This document shows positions 11,130-23,870 of a DNA stretch of 64,000 bases, in pieces. The translations under genes were made by a program, and so were the position numbers. The stretch's first letter is position 1; the number at the start of each line of letters is the position of its first letter. Origin of the DNA: Trachythela sp. YZ-2020 (Eukaryota; Cnidaria; Anthozoa; Malacalcyonacea; Clavulariidae); contig JADLSH010000140.1 of assembly GCA_016169945.1 (NCBI GenBank), positions 248,001 through 312,000 on the forward strand. The letters are read 5' to 3'. The notes beneath the pieces were generated by a model. The model was given only the letters and a program-made list of their open reading frames with translations, did not search any database and was not told the origin of the DNA.

Positions 11130-12883
11130 AAGCAGCCAATCAGGGGGCTTGAAATTAGTTACGGACCTGGAGTAACGGACCTAAATAAATAAATGTATAT
11201 ATCCCTCTTCATCATCATTTCTTACCTATCTAATGGCAGACGATTTAATGGCCATTAATGGCCATTAAAACTCTAACAAAAGACAATTCCAGAACAACGT
11301 TCATGGGTCACAATGAGAGGAGGAATCGTCAGTATACCACAATGCATTGAGCTAGATTTGTTTTCGAAATCAAGATTTTTGGCAAGAGCGGCGAGAAAAT
11401 TACTGAATTTAATTGGTATTTTCTCTTTGAAAATCACTAATTTTAAAGGTACGTGTTGAAGTTATTGTAGTATGTACATGATATTTCACGGTTTTAATTT
11501 TGTTTGCTTTCTACGATGTGCTTTAGTTATATTAATTTACATATGTATTGAACTAATTTTCGGGTTACTACTCAAGGTGTAAAAATAGCTTTGAAATATG
11601 CCTGAGTTTTTTTTAACTTTTTCACGGGGAAGTTTAATAAAAATAAAAATAACATCACTGTATTCATGAAGAGCTTCTCTATCAATCAACCAGGGATCTA
11701 CACAAACCAACGAGGGATCGCATTTTGAAAATGGGGTATTTTGTGGCATTCAAGCTGCTAATAAAAGTGTGCAATTAGATCGCGCTGCTTCGATTAGTGA
11801 TTTGTTCAAAAATCATACGCACATAGATTGTATGAGTTACCCATTAATAGTGCAGAGAACATCATTCAGAAATTTTATAATCTCTTTATTAGGGTCTATA
11901 CACAGTATGCACAATGCCAATCGTATTACATAAGTACTATGTAAACAACTCTTTGAGTTTGCAGTGGTTAAAAAAAATCGTAATTTTAACCTAAGGATAT
12001 CAACTGAGATGTTTTTCTATTTTCTTTATATTGTACACAAAGCACTACTCGAGTGGTAAATGTCTAGTTTATCGAATAGAACATTCCTTGTCTGAAAACT
12101 ATTATATTACTAAGCTAGCATTACCTAATTTAGCTAACCTTGAATTAATGATCCAAGCACATTATATACTAAAATACACCGGTAAATAAATTAAACACAC
12201 ACCAAATTTGTGGGAGAACGGGTTCGAGGTGAAGACTGAAGAGAACCAATATTTATACTCTGGTCAACCCAAAGACTCATTCTAGCCTTATCTTTTCATC
12301 CCGCGGCTGTATACATGAGACCCGCTAGAAGAGACTGAATGCCCTAGCAGTTAGATAGCTAACTCCGATAGAACCCTGTCATCAAGGTAGCGACCCCCTC
12401 CGACATTACCTGAACCAATGGGTGATAATTCCCTTGGACTGTCCTTACGATTTGACTGATCATATTTGCATGAATTAATCTGAGTCTATGGGCAATGAAG
12501 TTGACCATTTGGAACACTTCAACCTCGAACCAAAAGCTTTATTCAACATCAACAAGTTTAGACGTATACAACATGATCATTCACAGCAATAAATTTGTTC
12601 GTTTTTTCCTTTTGGATTAATTATCCAGCATAACTAAAGCAAGAACATATCCAGCATAACAATAAAGCAAGAATATTTCCAGCGATAGAATTGTTCGTTT
12701 GTTCCTCTTGGATTACCCTGCATGAAAATAACTCTATAATGAGATAGATAAATCGTCCATTAGATTAGTTCCTCCAACACGTAAACAACTCCCCCAGTTG
12801 CTGGACAGACTAACATATAACATAAACTCTCCAAGTTTCCTGTATACATAAGTATGACTTGTTATTCTTAGAGGACTTAATTA

Positions 12884-13114
12884 CGCCTGTATTCTAAAAG
12901 CTCACTCACACTCACACTCAAAGAGTGGAGGTTCAATCTGAGCTTAACTTGAGTGTCAGTGCTGTTTTTGAAAAGCTGGAGGGTTAGTGCCGTACCATAC
13001 TATGTGAGCACTCACCCTCCAAATATTCAAAGATAGCACTGACACCTAAGGGAAGCTTAGATTGAACCTCCACTCTTTGAGTGTGAGTGTTAGCGAGCAT
13101 TTAGAATACAGGCG
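12884..13114. mobile_element. 231-bp MITE flanked by TTA
   Basis: The termini cgcctgtattctaaa are inverted, and the arms continue about 60 bp (a cactcaaagagtggaggttc stretch is found on both sides in inverted form). Flanks are tta at 12881-12883 and 13115-13117. The second copy of this duplication (near 59068) lacks the insert. TTA duplications suit PIF/Harbinger-type MITEs; that family call is inference. No coding capacity. Confidence 0.85.
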
Positions 13115-13598
13115 TTAGTCTAGCTAGCTTATAGTGTATTCTAAAAGGATATAAATAGGCAAGTGTCAATAGAATTGCTACTTTTAGATTACATATTATG
13201 TATTTTCATAATATACTAAATATGATTGTACAAGAATATACAATAACAACTTTATATTCAAAATATTGAGTGGCAGCACTGTCCCCTTAAATCATCTGGC
13301 ACGTAATCTCACTATTTTTCAGGCACCTTGGGGGACGGGGGCATATTTAAAAAGGTGCCTTTTATAATTTTCTGTAATATTATATAATTTTGTTCAATCA
13401 CATTACCATGCATGTGAAAAGAGAAAATTGGGCAGGGGCTTACTCGCTTATTAGAATGGACATTTTAGAAAAGGGTGCTTAATACATTTTTTCATCTGAA
13501 GGGGGGGGGGGGGGTATTAGAGAGGGGCCTTATTGGGGGGAGGGGCTTATTGGGGGTGTCGTATTAGAGATTTTACGGTAACAACATAGAGTGCAATG

Positions 13599-14559
13599 CT
13601 ACTTAATCCCCAATGCCCCATAATGTAATATTCTACCTACCATCCAATCAGAGTGATAAATAAATATTGTCACCAGTAGCTGCACAGCAGTCATGTATCT
13701 TGATCGATTTTTCAAGCATATAACAGCTGCCATTGCTATTGCAGCAAAATGAGACTTCTCCCTGGTTGCTTTACTGCATCTGTAAATGCTTGCAGCAGAT
13801 ATAACTGAATGAAGAAGTAGTGCTCTCTCTTTGATCTCATTCGATACCTTTTCCATTGAAAATAACATCATGCTTTTCTTCAAGGCCTGTAGCCTCTCTT
13901 TCAATGTCCTTAAGCATCAAGTCAGTCAGGTTGCTTTCAATAGACGGGTTTTTCCAGGCAGCATTGGCAATTTGTTAATATGTGCCTCTCAACAACATTT
14001 TCCCCAGCGTTTCCAAGTCAGTTGGGAGTTTTCGCTCGGCATTTCGCGATGGCCAGTTGACTTTAATTGTAACATCAACATCTTCATTTGATTCCTGCAG
14101 GTTTGTCGCGTCATCATCCGTCGCGATCGTTCTCTGTGGATTCTGTGCACGCAGTGGAGAAATTGGCACCTCCAAAGGCGGTGAACTTCGCTGTGTATTT
14201 TCCAGTACTGGAGTTGAAATTGTAGGCAGTGGACACTGTTTCTTCGGTCTTGTGAACGACGATAGCTCGCTGTCTAGCCTGTCCTCACCGTGTCTCTTCG
14301 TGGCTGATAAACGACTCGTTTCTTTGGAATTGTATGCTTTTTGAATCGCACTTTCGATATCTGATAGTTGATCAAACAGTCCTTTACGTTTCTTCAGCTT
14401 AGAAAGACACCGTTTACATATAAACCTGCTCGAAATCTTCACAATAAAAGGGAGATTCTTTAACGCCTCTAATACATTAAATTTTCCTATACCTTCGACA
14501 AGATATCTCTCCTTGTGTTTAACAATATCTCGTGAATATAATACACATGAATAATGCAT
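13599..14559 (-). pseudogene. Decayed N-terminal part of a DUF6589-type transposase, copy 1
   Basis: Starts at ATG 14559. It shows the N-terminal zinc-ribbon-like region of the family (FICKRCLSKLKKRKG), a low-complexity linker, the VNWPSRNAERKLP block, the LGKMLLRGTY block, and further on the NRSRYMTAVQLL segment. The protein family is the one encoded by the larger transposon at 43.3-50.9 kb, but a different lineage. Defects: the second Cys of the first CxxC is Tyr; an AAA codon has become TAA right after LLRGTY (frame ends at 13975); and about 38 nt are missing near 13890 compared with copy 2, which shifts frame before the 13599-13904 segment. No terminal inverted repeats, downstream exons or helicase were found nearby. 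Confidence 0.8.
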
Positions 14560-15149
14560 ACAGAAATGATATATTCCAATATCATAATCAATTATAAAGT
14601 ATATAGAATTTGGATTTGCATTGCAATGCGCGAGTTACGCGCCAATTTTCCTGAAGCCTGCAAACAGGCTGGTTTTCAAACGTTCACGCGATATCCAATC
14701 AGATTTGATCTAAGTTTGGACTTAACAGCGAGCCAATCAGGATCTAGTATTCAAATTCAGGTACACGACGGGAGTCAGAACAAGAATGTTATCACTAATT
14801 CGCAGACGGATATAATATACGTCTGCGGCGCAGGCTACAAATTGCCACGCATGACGTTATATAACGCGCTTTGCCTATTGTCACTGAAATATGATTGGCA
14901 GTAGAGTCATTCGACTGGCTGAGCAAATTGCTTTCGTATTGCACGTGTCTGGACATACTTTGAACTTTGATGAGAAATATTTTCTTGTAATTTTGGTGTG
15001 TGTTGACAGGCTTTTCCCGCTTGTATTGGATAGTAAAACAAACCTCAATTTAATGTGTTGTCTCATTAACTTAAATTTCTACATTGTGATCTATAAATTG
15101 TCTTTATATAAAGATTTGAAGCACTGTCATCATTTTACAGTACCATAGA

Positions 15150-16118
15150 CAGTTTGCATTTTAGGTCTGGTTTCCATTTGGTTGTAACTGTTATGACCAG
15201 GAGCGCACATTCAACAATGCGCTCAACCTTATATATTAGTCCATCTCAGAGATACTAAACCTTAAGCAATTTAAAAATATACTATTAGTTTAAAATTATG
15301 TATTTTTTCCATGATATAATTTTAAGATTTTAATTACAACATGTTGTGCTTTAACTTCTAACTGAACCTAATCGATGAATAATTAAATACACCGTGGTAG
15401 CCTGTAATTTAATATTGTTGATGGTTGTCTTTATAGGTGTGTTCATTAAGTTCAACAGTGCAGCATATGGTGGCTGACTTAGATACATTGGTCATGTGTT
15501 TGGTAGCAAGTACATGTAATGTACAGTAGTTGTTAGACATTAGTTCTTAGCTTGCTCTCGTACATCTGAAATTGACCACCGCATTAGCATTTAGCACAAT
15601 ATAATACACTTAGTTAAAACCCACCTATTTTATTGTATATTTCAAAATTTATGTTGTATAATTATGAGGGATGAGATTTCACTTTAAAAATAATTTATAT
15701 ATATTTTGGCTTGGGGTGAATCTGTCAAGTTCAGTAACTTTCGATGTTCATTCATCTGCATAACAATAATGACCGTAAACCAATCTCAGGTAGCTTGGCT
15801 GGCTTGAAATAGTCCATGCATGTTGTCAGGAAATCTTCACTGTAATTAGCTCCTTTCTAACATAAAGCATTACATCTCAGGTGGTAGTGTGCTAGCCCAG
15901 GGATTTTTCATTGAATTAATTGTATTGTAAGCATATATCCGGCTGTGCGTTTAGATTCATACAATATACATGATGTACACATTTCTTTTACATTTCTTCC
16001 TACAATTAAAGATCATAACATTTAAATACTTGTTAGAATGTATTTATCATCAATGCAACTACCTCATGAATCTCAATCTCAATTTTGAATATTTTTGAAA
16101 AACAATAGTGTAGTACAC
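15150..16118. other. Non-coding; 15285-15935 absent from the paralogous copy
   Basis: AT-rich sequence. Compared with 61640-61720, about 650 bp are present only here, either an insertion here or a deletion there. No gene, TIR or splice signal is convincing. Confidence 0.5.
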
Positions 16119-16717
16119 AGACATAAAACAGTTGAGAAGACTCAAAGACAAGCCACCAAGTTTATATGCAGTAATAAAATTAAAACTACAGCTATAAAGA
16201 CTGTTTAATCTGCCTTAATTTACTCCCGCTTAACTATTGGTTGGAGTACCTGGATCTGATATTTTTATTCAAGTGTAAGTCTGGATTGATCCAACTAGGT
16301 CTAGACAATTATGTCTCATACTGTAGTATACAAATACGCGGCGGGGTAGTACTACCCTGTATCTAAATGTCCAGCATTCAAGAACAAGTTTGTTTCGTGA
16401 CTCTTTTTACTCGAGTTGCTACTCTTTTGAATGCAATATCAGACACTATTAAAGCTGAAACATCAATAAACATATTTAAAAATAAGGTTAAATCCTTTTA
16501 CTTCACTAGACTTCACCAGGTCTTTGATGGTGACAATATACGAGCTTATAAATTAATATGTCCTAAATGTCGCCAAAATGTCTGTTTGTACTTGTTAATG
16601 TTTTATTGTGTGTGTGTATTATATCTGGGTGTTTAATACCTTGTACGGGACGTTAATGTCCTATTGCATTTAACGCCTGCCTTTTGGTAAATCTTTAAAT
16701 AAATAAATAAATAAATA
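16119..16717 (+). mobile_element. LINE 3' fragment with (AAAT)n tail
   Basis: Plus-strand remnants of the ORF2 C-terminus are readable in broken frames: a KTQRQATKFIC-like block near 16137, a YLDLIFLFKCKSGLI block near 16245, and INIFKNKVKSF near 16460. The sequence ends in an aaataaataaataaata tail at about 16690-16717. The paralogous site near 61890 lacks it. It is a dead 5'-truncated non-LTR copy. Confidence 0.75.
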
Positions 16718-16934
16718 GTTAATATCTTGTATTACATATGCTTTATTTACTGTCAGTAAACCAGTCCAAATAGAAAATATCCTTTGTCTGATGGTTGCAT
16801 TGCAATTATATCAATGCAATTATATGCAACAGAGTACAAATATAATATTCACACAACATTGACAACAACACTTTTAATATTAATATAAATGTTGTCTGTT
16901 GAAATATCAGATGGGGAACTTTCATGTCTACCAT

Positions 16935-18736
16935 GTTAAATTTTTATATATCAAATAATTTATAACTGGTATTGAAAATAATATGCATTATTACTGGTAA
17001 AATTTTAATTATCTTAGCTTGGGAATAAAAAGCAAAATGCATGTACGTTTATAATCGTTTATAATTTACTTCTGTGTTGATGTTGTCATTGCGACAGCGC
17101 CGACCGAAGAATCAACGACTCGCTCCGGCGAATTGATAATATGTATTGATATGTGCAAAACCGCAATGCATCACGGTATATCGAAGATACCTCCTCTGGG
17201 TCATCATGTATAACTGTGGAATCTGTACTAAGTATCACTCCGTGGTATTGCAACGTTAAGCTTATTTACTGTAAATATCACCTGTTCACCATTTGCCTCC
17301 TTAAGAATTGCGCACTTCCTCTCAATTGGATATATCAACCAATCATTCAATGATTCAATCAATCAATCACAACCTTGTTTCTATACATTTATTTATAATA
17401 ATAAAAATTTTCCATCATATGGGAAACATATTATGCAAAACAGATTCAATCAGATTAAAAACTTCATTCTCCCCTTTGATGAGTCACGAATCCGAACAAG
17501 AATATCCACTTATCTATTTACCAAATTGGCCATATTTACAGTATTACCTAATCACACAAAAATACAAAATTTATAGCTGGGAATCCGCAGCAGCAGCGTA
17601 AGCCAATTACTGCTGGACCAATTGGCAATTGATATGAAAATATTGAATTAGAACTACAATTATTGTCAGTGAGTGATAACACACTAAACAAAGCTGTATA
17701 TTTCGCTACGTACATGCAGCACGATAATGACGCTGTGAGACTATATGGACGTAGTTATACTTTAGAAAAAATGATTTATAACTACGATGATGATCAACAT
17801 TAGAACGTGAGTTCGGAGATGCAATATTGAACATAATTGACTTATAATGAAGAACGATTGTGCGATGGCTCCACATTCGAATTATTCTTGTCATGAAGGA
17901 CTTTTGATACCTTACAGTTCTGCATTTCGGAACGAGAAACTTAGGACTGTTATCTGTGGAGCATCTAGTATATCAGGGAATGCGGATTGTTTGACGTAAG
18001 AAGGTCGAAAGTTAACTATTATTCGTGAGTTACTTTACAAAGAGCATCATGTCTAGGTATTCTGCATGCCAATATCAGATATGTAAATGACCGAAAGTTT
18101 CAAATCTGGTGGTACAGTCAACAATATATACATGACAAATAGAAGCCATCGTACAAAGCTCTTTCTTATTGATTGTCATCGTATAATAATCACGTTTGTG
18201 AGTTGTATGGAAATAGATAGGTTTTGCCGAATTCTTCGCCCAGAACATATTATTAATTTGGGCAACTTCAGTACTGATCTCAGTTCTGATGACTGATGTT
18301 TCTGAAGCAATTTGTCAATGAATTGTGCATAAAATAACTATATATACAACGAATATCTGGGGGTTAAATAGCAGTTTTCAATTCAAAAAATACAATGAGA
18401 GTCTATATTAAACGAAATCAGTCAATATTTTTCTTGATTTCACTTTCTATTCTAGAGTTCGCGCAAGTATTCACCGCCGCTGATGGCGACGACCTTGACC
18501 AATACACTGTAGTCAGAGCAATAGCCATTGAACCTCTGAAATCCTACCTGGCTTAAATTCGCGCTGTGGTTTTATAGTGGCGTAAAAAGATGGAAGCAAC
18601 GCAAAAGGGTTTGTCCAGTTACTCTGGATTCTCTCACATTAAAGTATTGCTTATACTGGGGAAGAGTCTAAGAGAGTTGTTTAGCAAAAATAGATTAGGA
18701 AGTAATATCAAACTATATAGAGAACAAGGTACTTAC
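16935..18736. repeat. LRR-intron unit (block B), copy 1
   Basis: Nearly the same sequence as 31440-33276 and 62180-64000. A more diverged version is at 20080-21027 and remnants lie around 26330-26428/28317-28450 and 52980-53160. Each full unit ends, in plus orientation, at the splice donor side of an LRR exon, so block B is the intron downstream of that exon on the minus strand. Open frames in it (for example minus strand 62314-62508) are broken by stops in other copies and are not genes. Confidence 0.8.
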
Positions 18737-18808
18737 AGCTCACGTAAGGACACGAGACCTTGAAATACATTCTCTGGAATAGTTTTAAGTTCATTGCTTG
18801 ACAGATTC
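18737..18808 (-). CDS. LRR exon (alpha type), intact, 72 nt
   Basis: Read on the minus strand: a polypyrimidine tract and AG at 18809-18810, 72 coding bases, then donor gtaagt at 18731-18736. The frame is phase 2 on both sides and gives one 24-residue leucine-rich repeat, NLSSNELKTIPENVF followed by QGLVSLREL. The consensus LxxNxLxxIPxxxFxxLxxL is met. One LRR per symmetric phase-2 72-nt exon is the layout known from LGR-type receptor genes (FSHR, LGR5, RXFP) and related extracellular LRR proteins. Which receptor this is cannot be told. The next unit's exon at 33277-33348 encodes almost the same repeat. Confidence 0.82.
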
Positions 18809-20079
18809 CTAAAAGGAAAGATTAAAAGTTAGGAATATCATGGTTTCATATTGACAAACTATTTTATATAAAAATCCGTACTTGGAATAGTAACACCTTG
18901 TATTATGAATTGAGTTAATTTAAACATATCTTTATTTTACATGTCGTTTCTATCCCCACGCAATAATTGCTTTTTTCTCTATTTTCATACGTTTTAACAC
19001 CTCAACTAATTCTAAGATCAAATTAGCAATTGTCTGATTTTTGTCAATGCATTTCAGATTTTGTCTTTGTGAAAGTTAAAAATTATAATATAACCATGGA
19101 AACAAAATACTTGACACTGTTACATATATGTGCACTCTTCACATTGCTATAATTAAGCCAGTTTCAAGCAATCTAAAGAGTTTTATTCCTTATCATTTGG
19201 TTTCCGTGAAGTCAACTGCCCTTAAGGAAATGTTAAGCTTACTATTTTTTACAGTTTTTCGTAACTGTATATTTTCTGTATTTATTTCAACATTTATACT
19301 CTGGAAGTGGGTTACTCCGCTTACTATTTCTGCATATAAATTGGGATCCCTAAATGATAAAGCTCAGATAACATTCATCAAGCTAGCCAGCCCGCGAGAA
19401 GTCAGCGGGAGGTTGGAAATTACAATTTATGTTGCAGAGATGCTGCCTATAGACCACTTTCATAATTCAGATGAGTTTAAATATTATTTTTTTGTGCATT
19501 TTAATAAGTCTTATCAGCCTCGTTTCTGTGGCTGAAATTGAATGGAATTTATTAACCTGAACGAGGTCAAAGAGGCTTATTAAGATGCACATAAAAGAAT
19601 ATTTAAACTTGTCTGAATTATGAAAGTGGTCTATTGCATAAACATATGTGAAGTAAATATTATATTGTAAAATCATGTCAACCGTTCCTGAGAGCTATAG
19701 TAAGAACTGCGTGAGTGCTTTGGCAAGTATATCACAACATATTCAAAATTATATAGGTGTATCAGTACCGTATATATTGCAAGGCGTAACAGGTGTGTTT
19801 GTTCAACGTTTGCCTGCATCATAATCAAATGACGCATATATATGACTCATGAAATGTCAAACTATTCCAGCATCTTTCTTCGACTCCTACTTACGCCAGT
19901 ATTAATAAATCTCGCCTTGACAGCAAATATTATCTGCTGTACGACTGAAAAAATAATAAAGCAGAGCTACTAAGCTTAAAAATGCGCCAATTTGCAAGCA
20001 CAGTTGTATTATTTTGCTCCTTAACGCCAGACAATATCACGCATCAAATCTCCTTATACATAATAGTGGGTCACTGTAA
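18809..20079. other. Intronic sequence; no gene apart from a MITE
   Basis: The first 330 bp match 33349-33670 (intron upstream of the alpha exon). The part from about 19250 resembles 8940-9140 and 25125-25560. No coding exon is seen. The plus-strand frame at 19128-19535 crosses a palindromic MITE and is fortuitous. Confidence 0.5.
19450..19633. mobile_element. Palindromic MITE, 184 bp
   Basis: Ends tagaccactttcataattcag and its inverted complement; the arms extend about 60 bp on each side. The related sites near 25190 and 51687 read ctattgca without the insert. The TA-rich ends suggest a TA-target family (Tc1/mariner-like), which is inference. Confidence 0.8.
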
Positions 20080-21027
20080 TTCACTGAACAACAAAATAGA
20101 CACTTCAAGGAGAACATTCATAGCCCACCATGTATTACTGTGGAGTCACTACTAAGTATCACTGGTACTGTAACATTAAGTTAATGTTAAAATCCCCTGT
20201 TTGATGCCTATACCTCGTTTGAAAATAAGAACTTGCTTTCAATTGAAAACATTGGATACGTAGGCCTACTTCAAACGATATATAACAATCTTGTTTCTAT
20301 ACATGCATTTATCTGTGCAATGAAATCTTCCGGAATACTGAAAAACAAGATTCAAAGATCAATATAAACGTCATATCGCGGTTTATTGGATCACGAAAGC
20401 GAAAAAATATATATAGCTATAAATTTATTTATCAAATTCGCTCTATTTTCTTTATTTACATAACAATACACAAACACATAAGCTATGACCCGAAATCCAC
20501 AACAGCGTAAGCCAATTACTGCGAGCTGAAAACAATTAATATAGAAAAATTAAATTACAACAACAATTACTGGGATAACACAGAACATTTTTCCTATTTG
20601 GGGGAACTTTAGTACTGTTCCGACGTTTTCTTAAGCGATTTTCCAAATGACTATAGTGTCTAAAATGAATATATATTCAGGGTTTGGATAATAGTTAACG
20701 ATTTAAATAATACAATGAGAGTCCATGCTTACAGAAATGTAATATTTTTCGTGATTTCAGTTTAGTGATTGCAGGTATTCACCGCCCACCAGTAGTCTGT
20801 TTGACTGGCCATGGGTATGGCCTATCTGCAGGCATGACATAATCTCCAGAGTCATTACTATATTATAATCTGGAGATCTTTCATATGCAGTAACGCAAAA
20901 AATATTATTAGTCAATGCGATTGGTTTCGGTCCAATGCCTATACTGGGTATAAGAATCTATAAGAAATTTCTTTAAAAATAAATATATTCGGAAGTGATA
21001 TCAAACTATATAGAAAGAGGTACTTAC
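20080..21027. repeat. LRR-intron unit (block B), diverged copy
   Basis: It follows the order of block B (the ccatgtattactgtgg...agtatcac segment, the ccgaaatc-type segment, then gcgcaaaaaatattattag and the run-up to a donor site) but with much more divergence than the three close copies. It ends at the donor side of the decayed exon at 21028-21099, as block B ends at the alpha exon. Confidence 0.65.
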
Positions 21028-21099
21028 AGGTAACGTAAAAACACAATAACATGAAATGGATTTTCAGGAATATTTTGGAATCTGTGGTTTGACAGATCC
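21028..21099 (-). pseudogene. Decayed LRR exon (gamma type), acceptor lost
   Basis: Homologous in place and length (72 nt) to the alpha exons. The frame is still open and reads DLSNHRFQNIPENPF, then a weakened repeat. The donor gtaagt is kept, but the base pair where the acceptor AG should be (21100-21101) reads TG on the minus strand. I infer the exon is skipped. The copy at 37227-37298 shares the same TG. Confidence 0.7.
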
Positions 21100-21310
21100 C
21101 AAAACGAAAAAGTTACAAGATAAAATATCATTGCTATTATTAGAAATGTTTTATATAAAAAAGCCGTGGTCAGAATTGTAACACCTTTCAAACTCAAGAT
21201 ATGAAATGAATTGAACAGATAATCTTGAGTTTACATGTTGCTGCTATTCGGAAATGTGTCTTTTTCTATTTTTATTGAATATTTGTATTATACACATAAT
21301 ATCCATTTAC

Positions 21311-21383
21311 AACTTAGCCAAATATTTCCTAACCACCAAAGGATCCTGGTCTAATATTTTCAATATTATTATACGTAAAATAT
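21311..21383 (-). pseudogene. Decayed LRR exon (delta type), 73 nt with frameshift
   Basis: An acceptor AG (21384-21385) and a gtaaat donor (21305-21310) flank 73 bases instead of 72. The start encodes YFTYNNIENIRPGSFGG, an LRR, and is followed by TAG and a shifted end. The same one-base excess is in the copy at 39256-39328, so the lesion predates the duplication. Confidence 0.65.
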
Positions 21384-21584
21384 CTAAAAAACGGAATACA
21401 AATGAAATCAAAAAAGGCTGAAAGTGAAATAAATTACAATTTACAAGTGCATTTGGACTACTTTGTTTGATTGGTTGTTTTTGTGCAGATAGCTGGTGGC
21501 ATCGGTAATTGCTACACATATTGCCTCATATTATTAACTGAGCTATACTTGGTTGAAGGGGGTACTTATACTTTTATCAGTTAA

Positions 21585-22343
21585 GGTGGTCTTGGACAAA
21601 AAATCCAATATTTTTCAATTTAAAAAAAAATGAAAAAATGCAATCGTTACAGCTTTCTTGATCATATCTGTATAATTTTAGACGCAAAAGTATACGCAAA
21701 ACCCGAGATATACGGCTTATCCTGCATCTTCTTTGGGTAAAACCATGATTTTACCCTAAGCAAATAATGGTATGTGGTTGGTTGATTCTATTGTCCTTTT
21801 CTTCTATTAAATTGTTTTATTTAAGTTATTCTAATATTTGCAAAAATTTTGAACTCGTTTTTTTCAGGTGGTCATTTTACACGTTGTCTAACACTCTAAG
21901 ATTTTAATACTGAATAAATCTTCCCAAAAATTTTAGTGTTGAATAATTACTAATAAAACTATGATGTAAACCTCAAATATCATATAGAAGCAACATATAT
22001 TTTGAAGTAAAGCGAATTTAATTGAATCCATTTTCCGATCGTTTCAAACAAATTAAACGTTTGAGATAATAAACTACAAATATCTATATTTTTGAGGTTT
22101 ACATGTTGGTTATACCTATTGCCTATACTTTAAACTTAATTATATGTTTTTCTATTCTTCACTTCTTTTCCTATTCTGTCCCGAGCAAGCGCGCGTAATC
22201 AGACTGTTGGGGGTGTTTCTATGTTACCATGGTAACAGCACTTATGCAGTTCCCGCATTTAGTACCAGGAAATTATATCCTATTATTTTCATCCGAAATA
22301 TATTTTAAAATACAAAACACCGCCTTTTTTTTTCAAGACCACC
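21585..22343. mobile_element. TTAA-flanked MITE, 759 bp (E2 family)
   Basis: Ends ggtggtctt and aagaccacc, flanked by ttaa at 21581-21584 and 22344-22347. The related locus near 39838 lacks it. An inverted, longer copy is at 41188-42406. TTAA targets point to piggyBac or Kolobok-type elements. No transposase. It holds a perfect 14-bp X-box-like palindrome at 22223-22236. Confidence 0.85.
22223..22236. promoter_or_regulatory. X-box-like palindrome gttaccatggtaac
   Basis: It matches the RFX-family X-box consensus GTNRCCNNRGYAAC exactly and is fully palindromic. It is conserved in the inverted E2 copy (41771-41784), and a one-base variant (gttaccatggcaac) lies in the unrelated TTAA element at 41025-41038. 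Binding is inference. Confidence 0.45.
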
Positions 22344-22360
22344 TTAAGGCAAACAAATAA

Positions 22361-23870
22361 GGAATGGACCATTAGAAAAGTGATCAGGGGAGGGGACAGA
22401 AAAAAAATCACGCAAAAAGAAGTAAAAAAAGAAAAAAAATCGTTTCAGAAACAAACTGCAAACAGAACAACAATAGAACTTTAATTTTAAATTTACATGG
22501 TTCATAAACTAGCTTGCACAAAACTAGAAAATCTGATGTTCTGCAAAACATGCACTTTATGATAAGCCTAATTTCTATTTGGGATGACAGTTGCAAGCAT
22601 GTCAAGGTGCAGGCGGATGTAATACTGTGGATAAATCTCTTTAGTTATTACCATGGCATATAGCACACACAAGAAAAAATAGGTTTTATAGGCTATTTGG
22701 TATTAGGGGGCATTATCTCTGCTTTGTCATGGCAGCTGCGACCAGATGAAAATGAGGCTAGTAAAATCAACTTTTGTTATAACATTTTTTTGTAAACAAC
22801 AAAAATATTAGTTAGTCAATATGTGAAACAAACAAAATACTGACTGTCAAACAAAACTGAACTAGACAAATGTCTCTCAGCTTTGTCAGAACGTAGAATT
22901 GGCAAATGTTTGTGAGTGAAGTTAGCCGTCTTTCATTAAGTTGCGGCATTTTCGGTCCAACCAGCTAAATGGTTTTGCCTTTGTATTTAATACTTTATAT
23001 CTCAAGTGAAACAGACAAATTTATCTACTTTATCTCAGTTACCAGTTGTTTGGACTAACGTTCTGCAGCGGATCGGCGAGGCATTACAGGGGAGCTATGT
23101 TAATAAATGGCTATACTGATGTTACTATGACGGACTGTGGAAGAGGCATTGCAAAGTCCAAGGCCTCAAAAAATATCCTTCAACTTCAGTTGGCTTTCTG
23201 CTACCCCATTGTGTCTATATCAATAACGATCTCTTATAAATGCTATTTATATTAAGTTTTCCGACGCTGTCTGGTTCAAGATATTTAATAATTTTAGGAG
23301 CATTCGACTGCATGTCTGCAGCCTTCAACGGGTGTGTTACAATGAGATATTACAACGGTTTAAAACTATATATCTATATATACAGACAGGAAGATAGAAT
23401 GACAAAGAGTGTCAGATCTGTCTACATAATATATGATTATAGTAACTAGATAGCATATTTTTTGCGTTAGAAGCGCGCCAGGATTCCAATGTTGATCTGT
23501 GTCCAATTTTGAACCAGAGAGCGTCCAAAAACTTAGTATGAATGATCCTGGTTTCGCCTAAAACATCTTAAAAAATGCTATTTAGTCAAGTATGGTATGT
23601 CATGATGCCAAATTTGATATTTATCTATCTATCATGCATCTTGTTGATTTTATAGCAATTATTGCCAGAACATCTTGCAGTGTGTAAGAGACAGTCTTTT
23701 CAAAAGAACAATTTTAATACTTTTATATAGTTGTATTGACTAAAAAAAATTTCCATACAAGGTAACGTATCCATAAAAATTGCATACACAGCTGACTAAA
23801 TGAAAAAACCCTAGAAACATGAAGAAAATACCCCCGCCCCCCCACCATCATTTTTCTAATGGTCCATCCC
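22361..23870. mobile_element. 1.5-kb element with ggnatggaccattagaaaa termini, TAA flanks
   Basis: Left end ggaatggaccattagaaaag, right end its inverted counterpart (ctaatggtccatccc), both followed inward by G- or C-rich runs. Flanks are taa at 22358-22360 and 23871-23873. The site near 39855 is uninterrupted. A truncated right-hand copy lies at 33672-34070. No transposase frame is seen; the short frames at 23046-23449 are not recognisable. TAA duplications suit PIF/Harbinger (inference). Confidence 0.7.

Larger units (their letters stand above)
10310..18736. repeat. Long direct segmental duplication, copy 1
   Basis: This segment is collinear with 53594-64000 on the same strand. The two stay alignable by eye throughout and differ by substitutions and by inserted or deleted blocks. 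Copy 1 carries the MITE at 12884-13114, the LINE fragment at 16119-16717 and an extra 15285-15935. Copy 2 carries the LINE at 56036-58925 and an extra 61141-61640. The homology ends beside the LRR exon at 18737. Most of it is non-coding apart from the decayed transposase at 13.6-14.6 kb. Confidence 0.85.

Noticed and set aside
12230..12540. Possible structural RNA (gggttcgaggt motif and conserved block)
   Set aside because: No cloverleaf or known small-RNA fold can be drawn. The block is simply part of the long duplication.
14554..14904. 116-codon plus-strand ORF upstream of the decayed transposase
   Set aside because: It is broken in the sister copy (60512-60697 and beyond), has no domain, and is the 5' flank of a minus-strand gene.
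19128..19535. 135-codon plus-strand ORF
   Set aside because: Crosses a palindromic MITE and intronic repeat; no domain.
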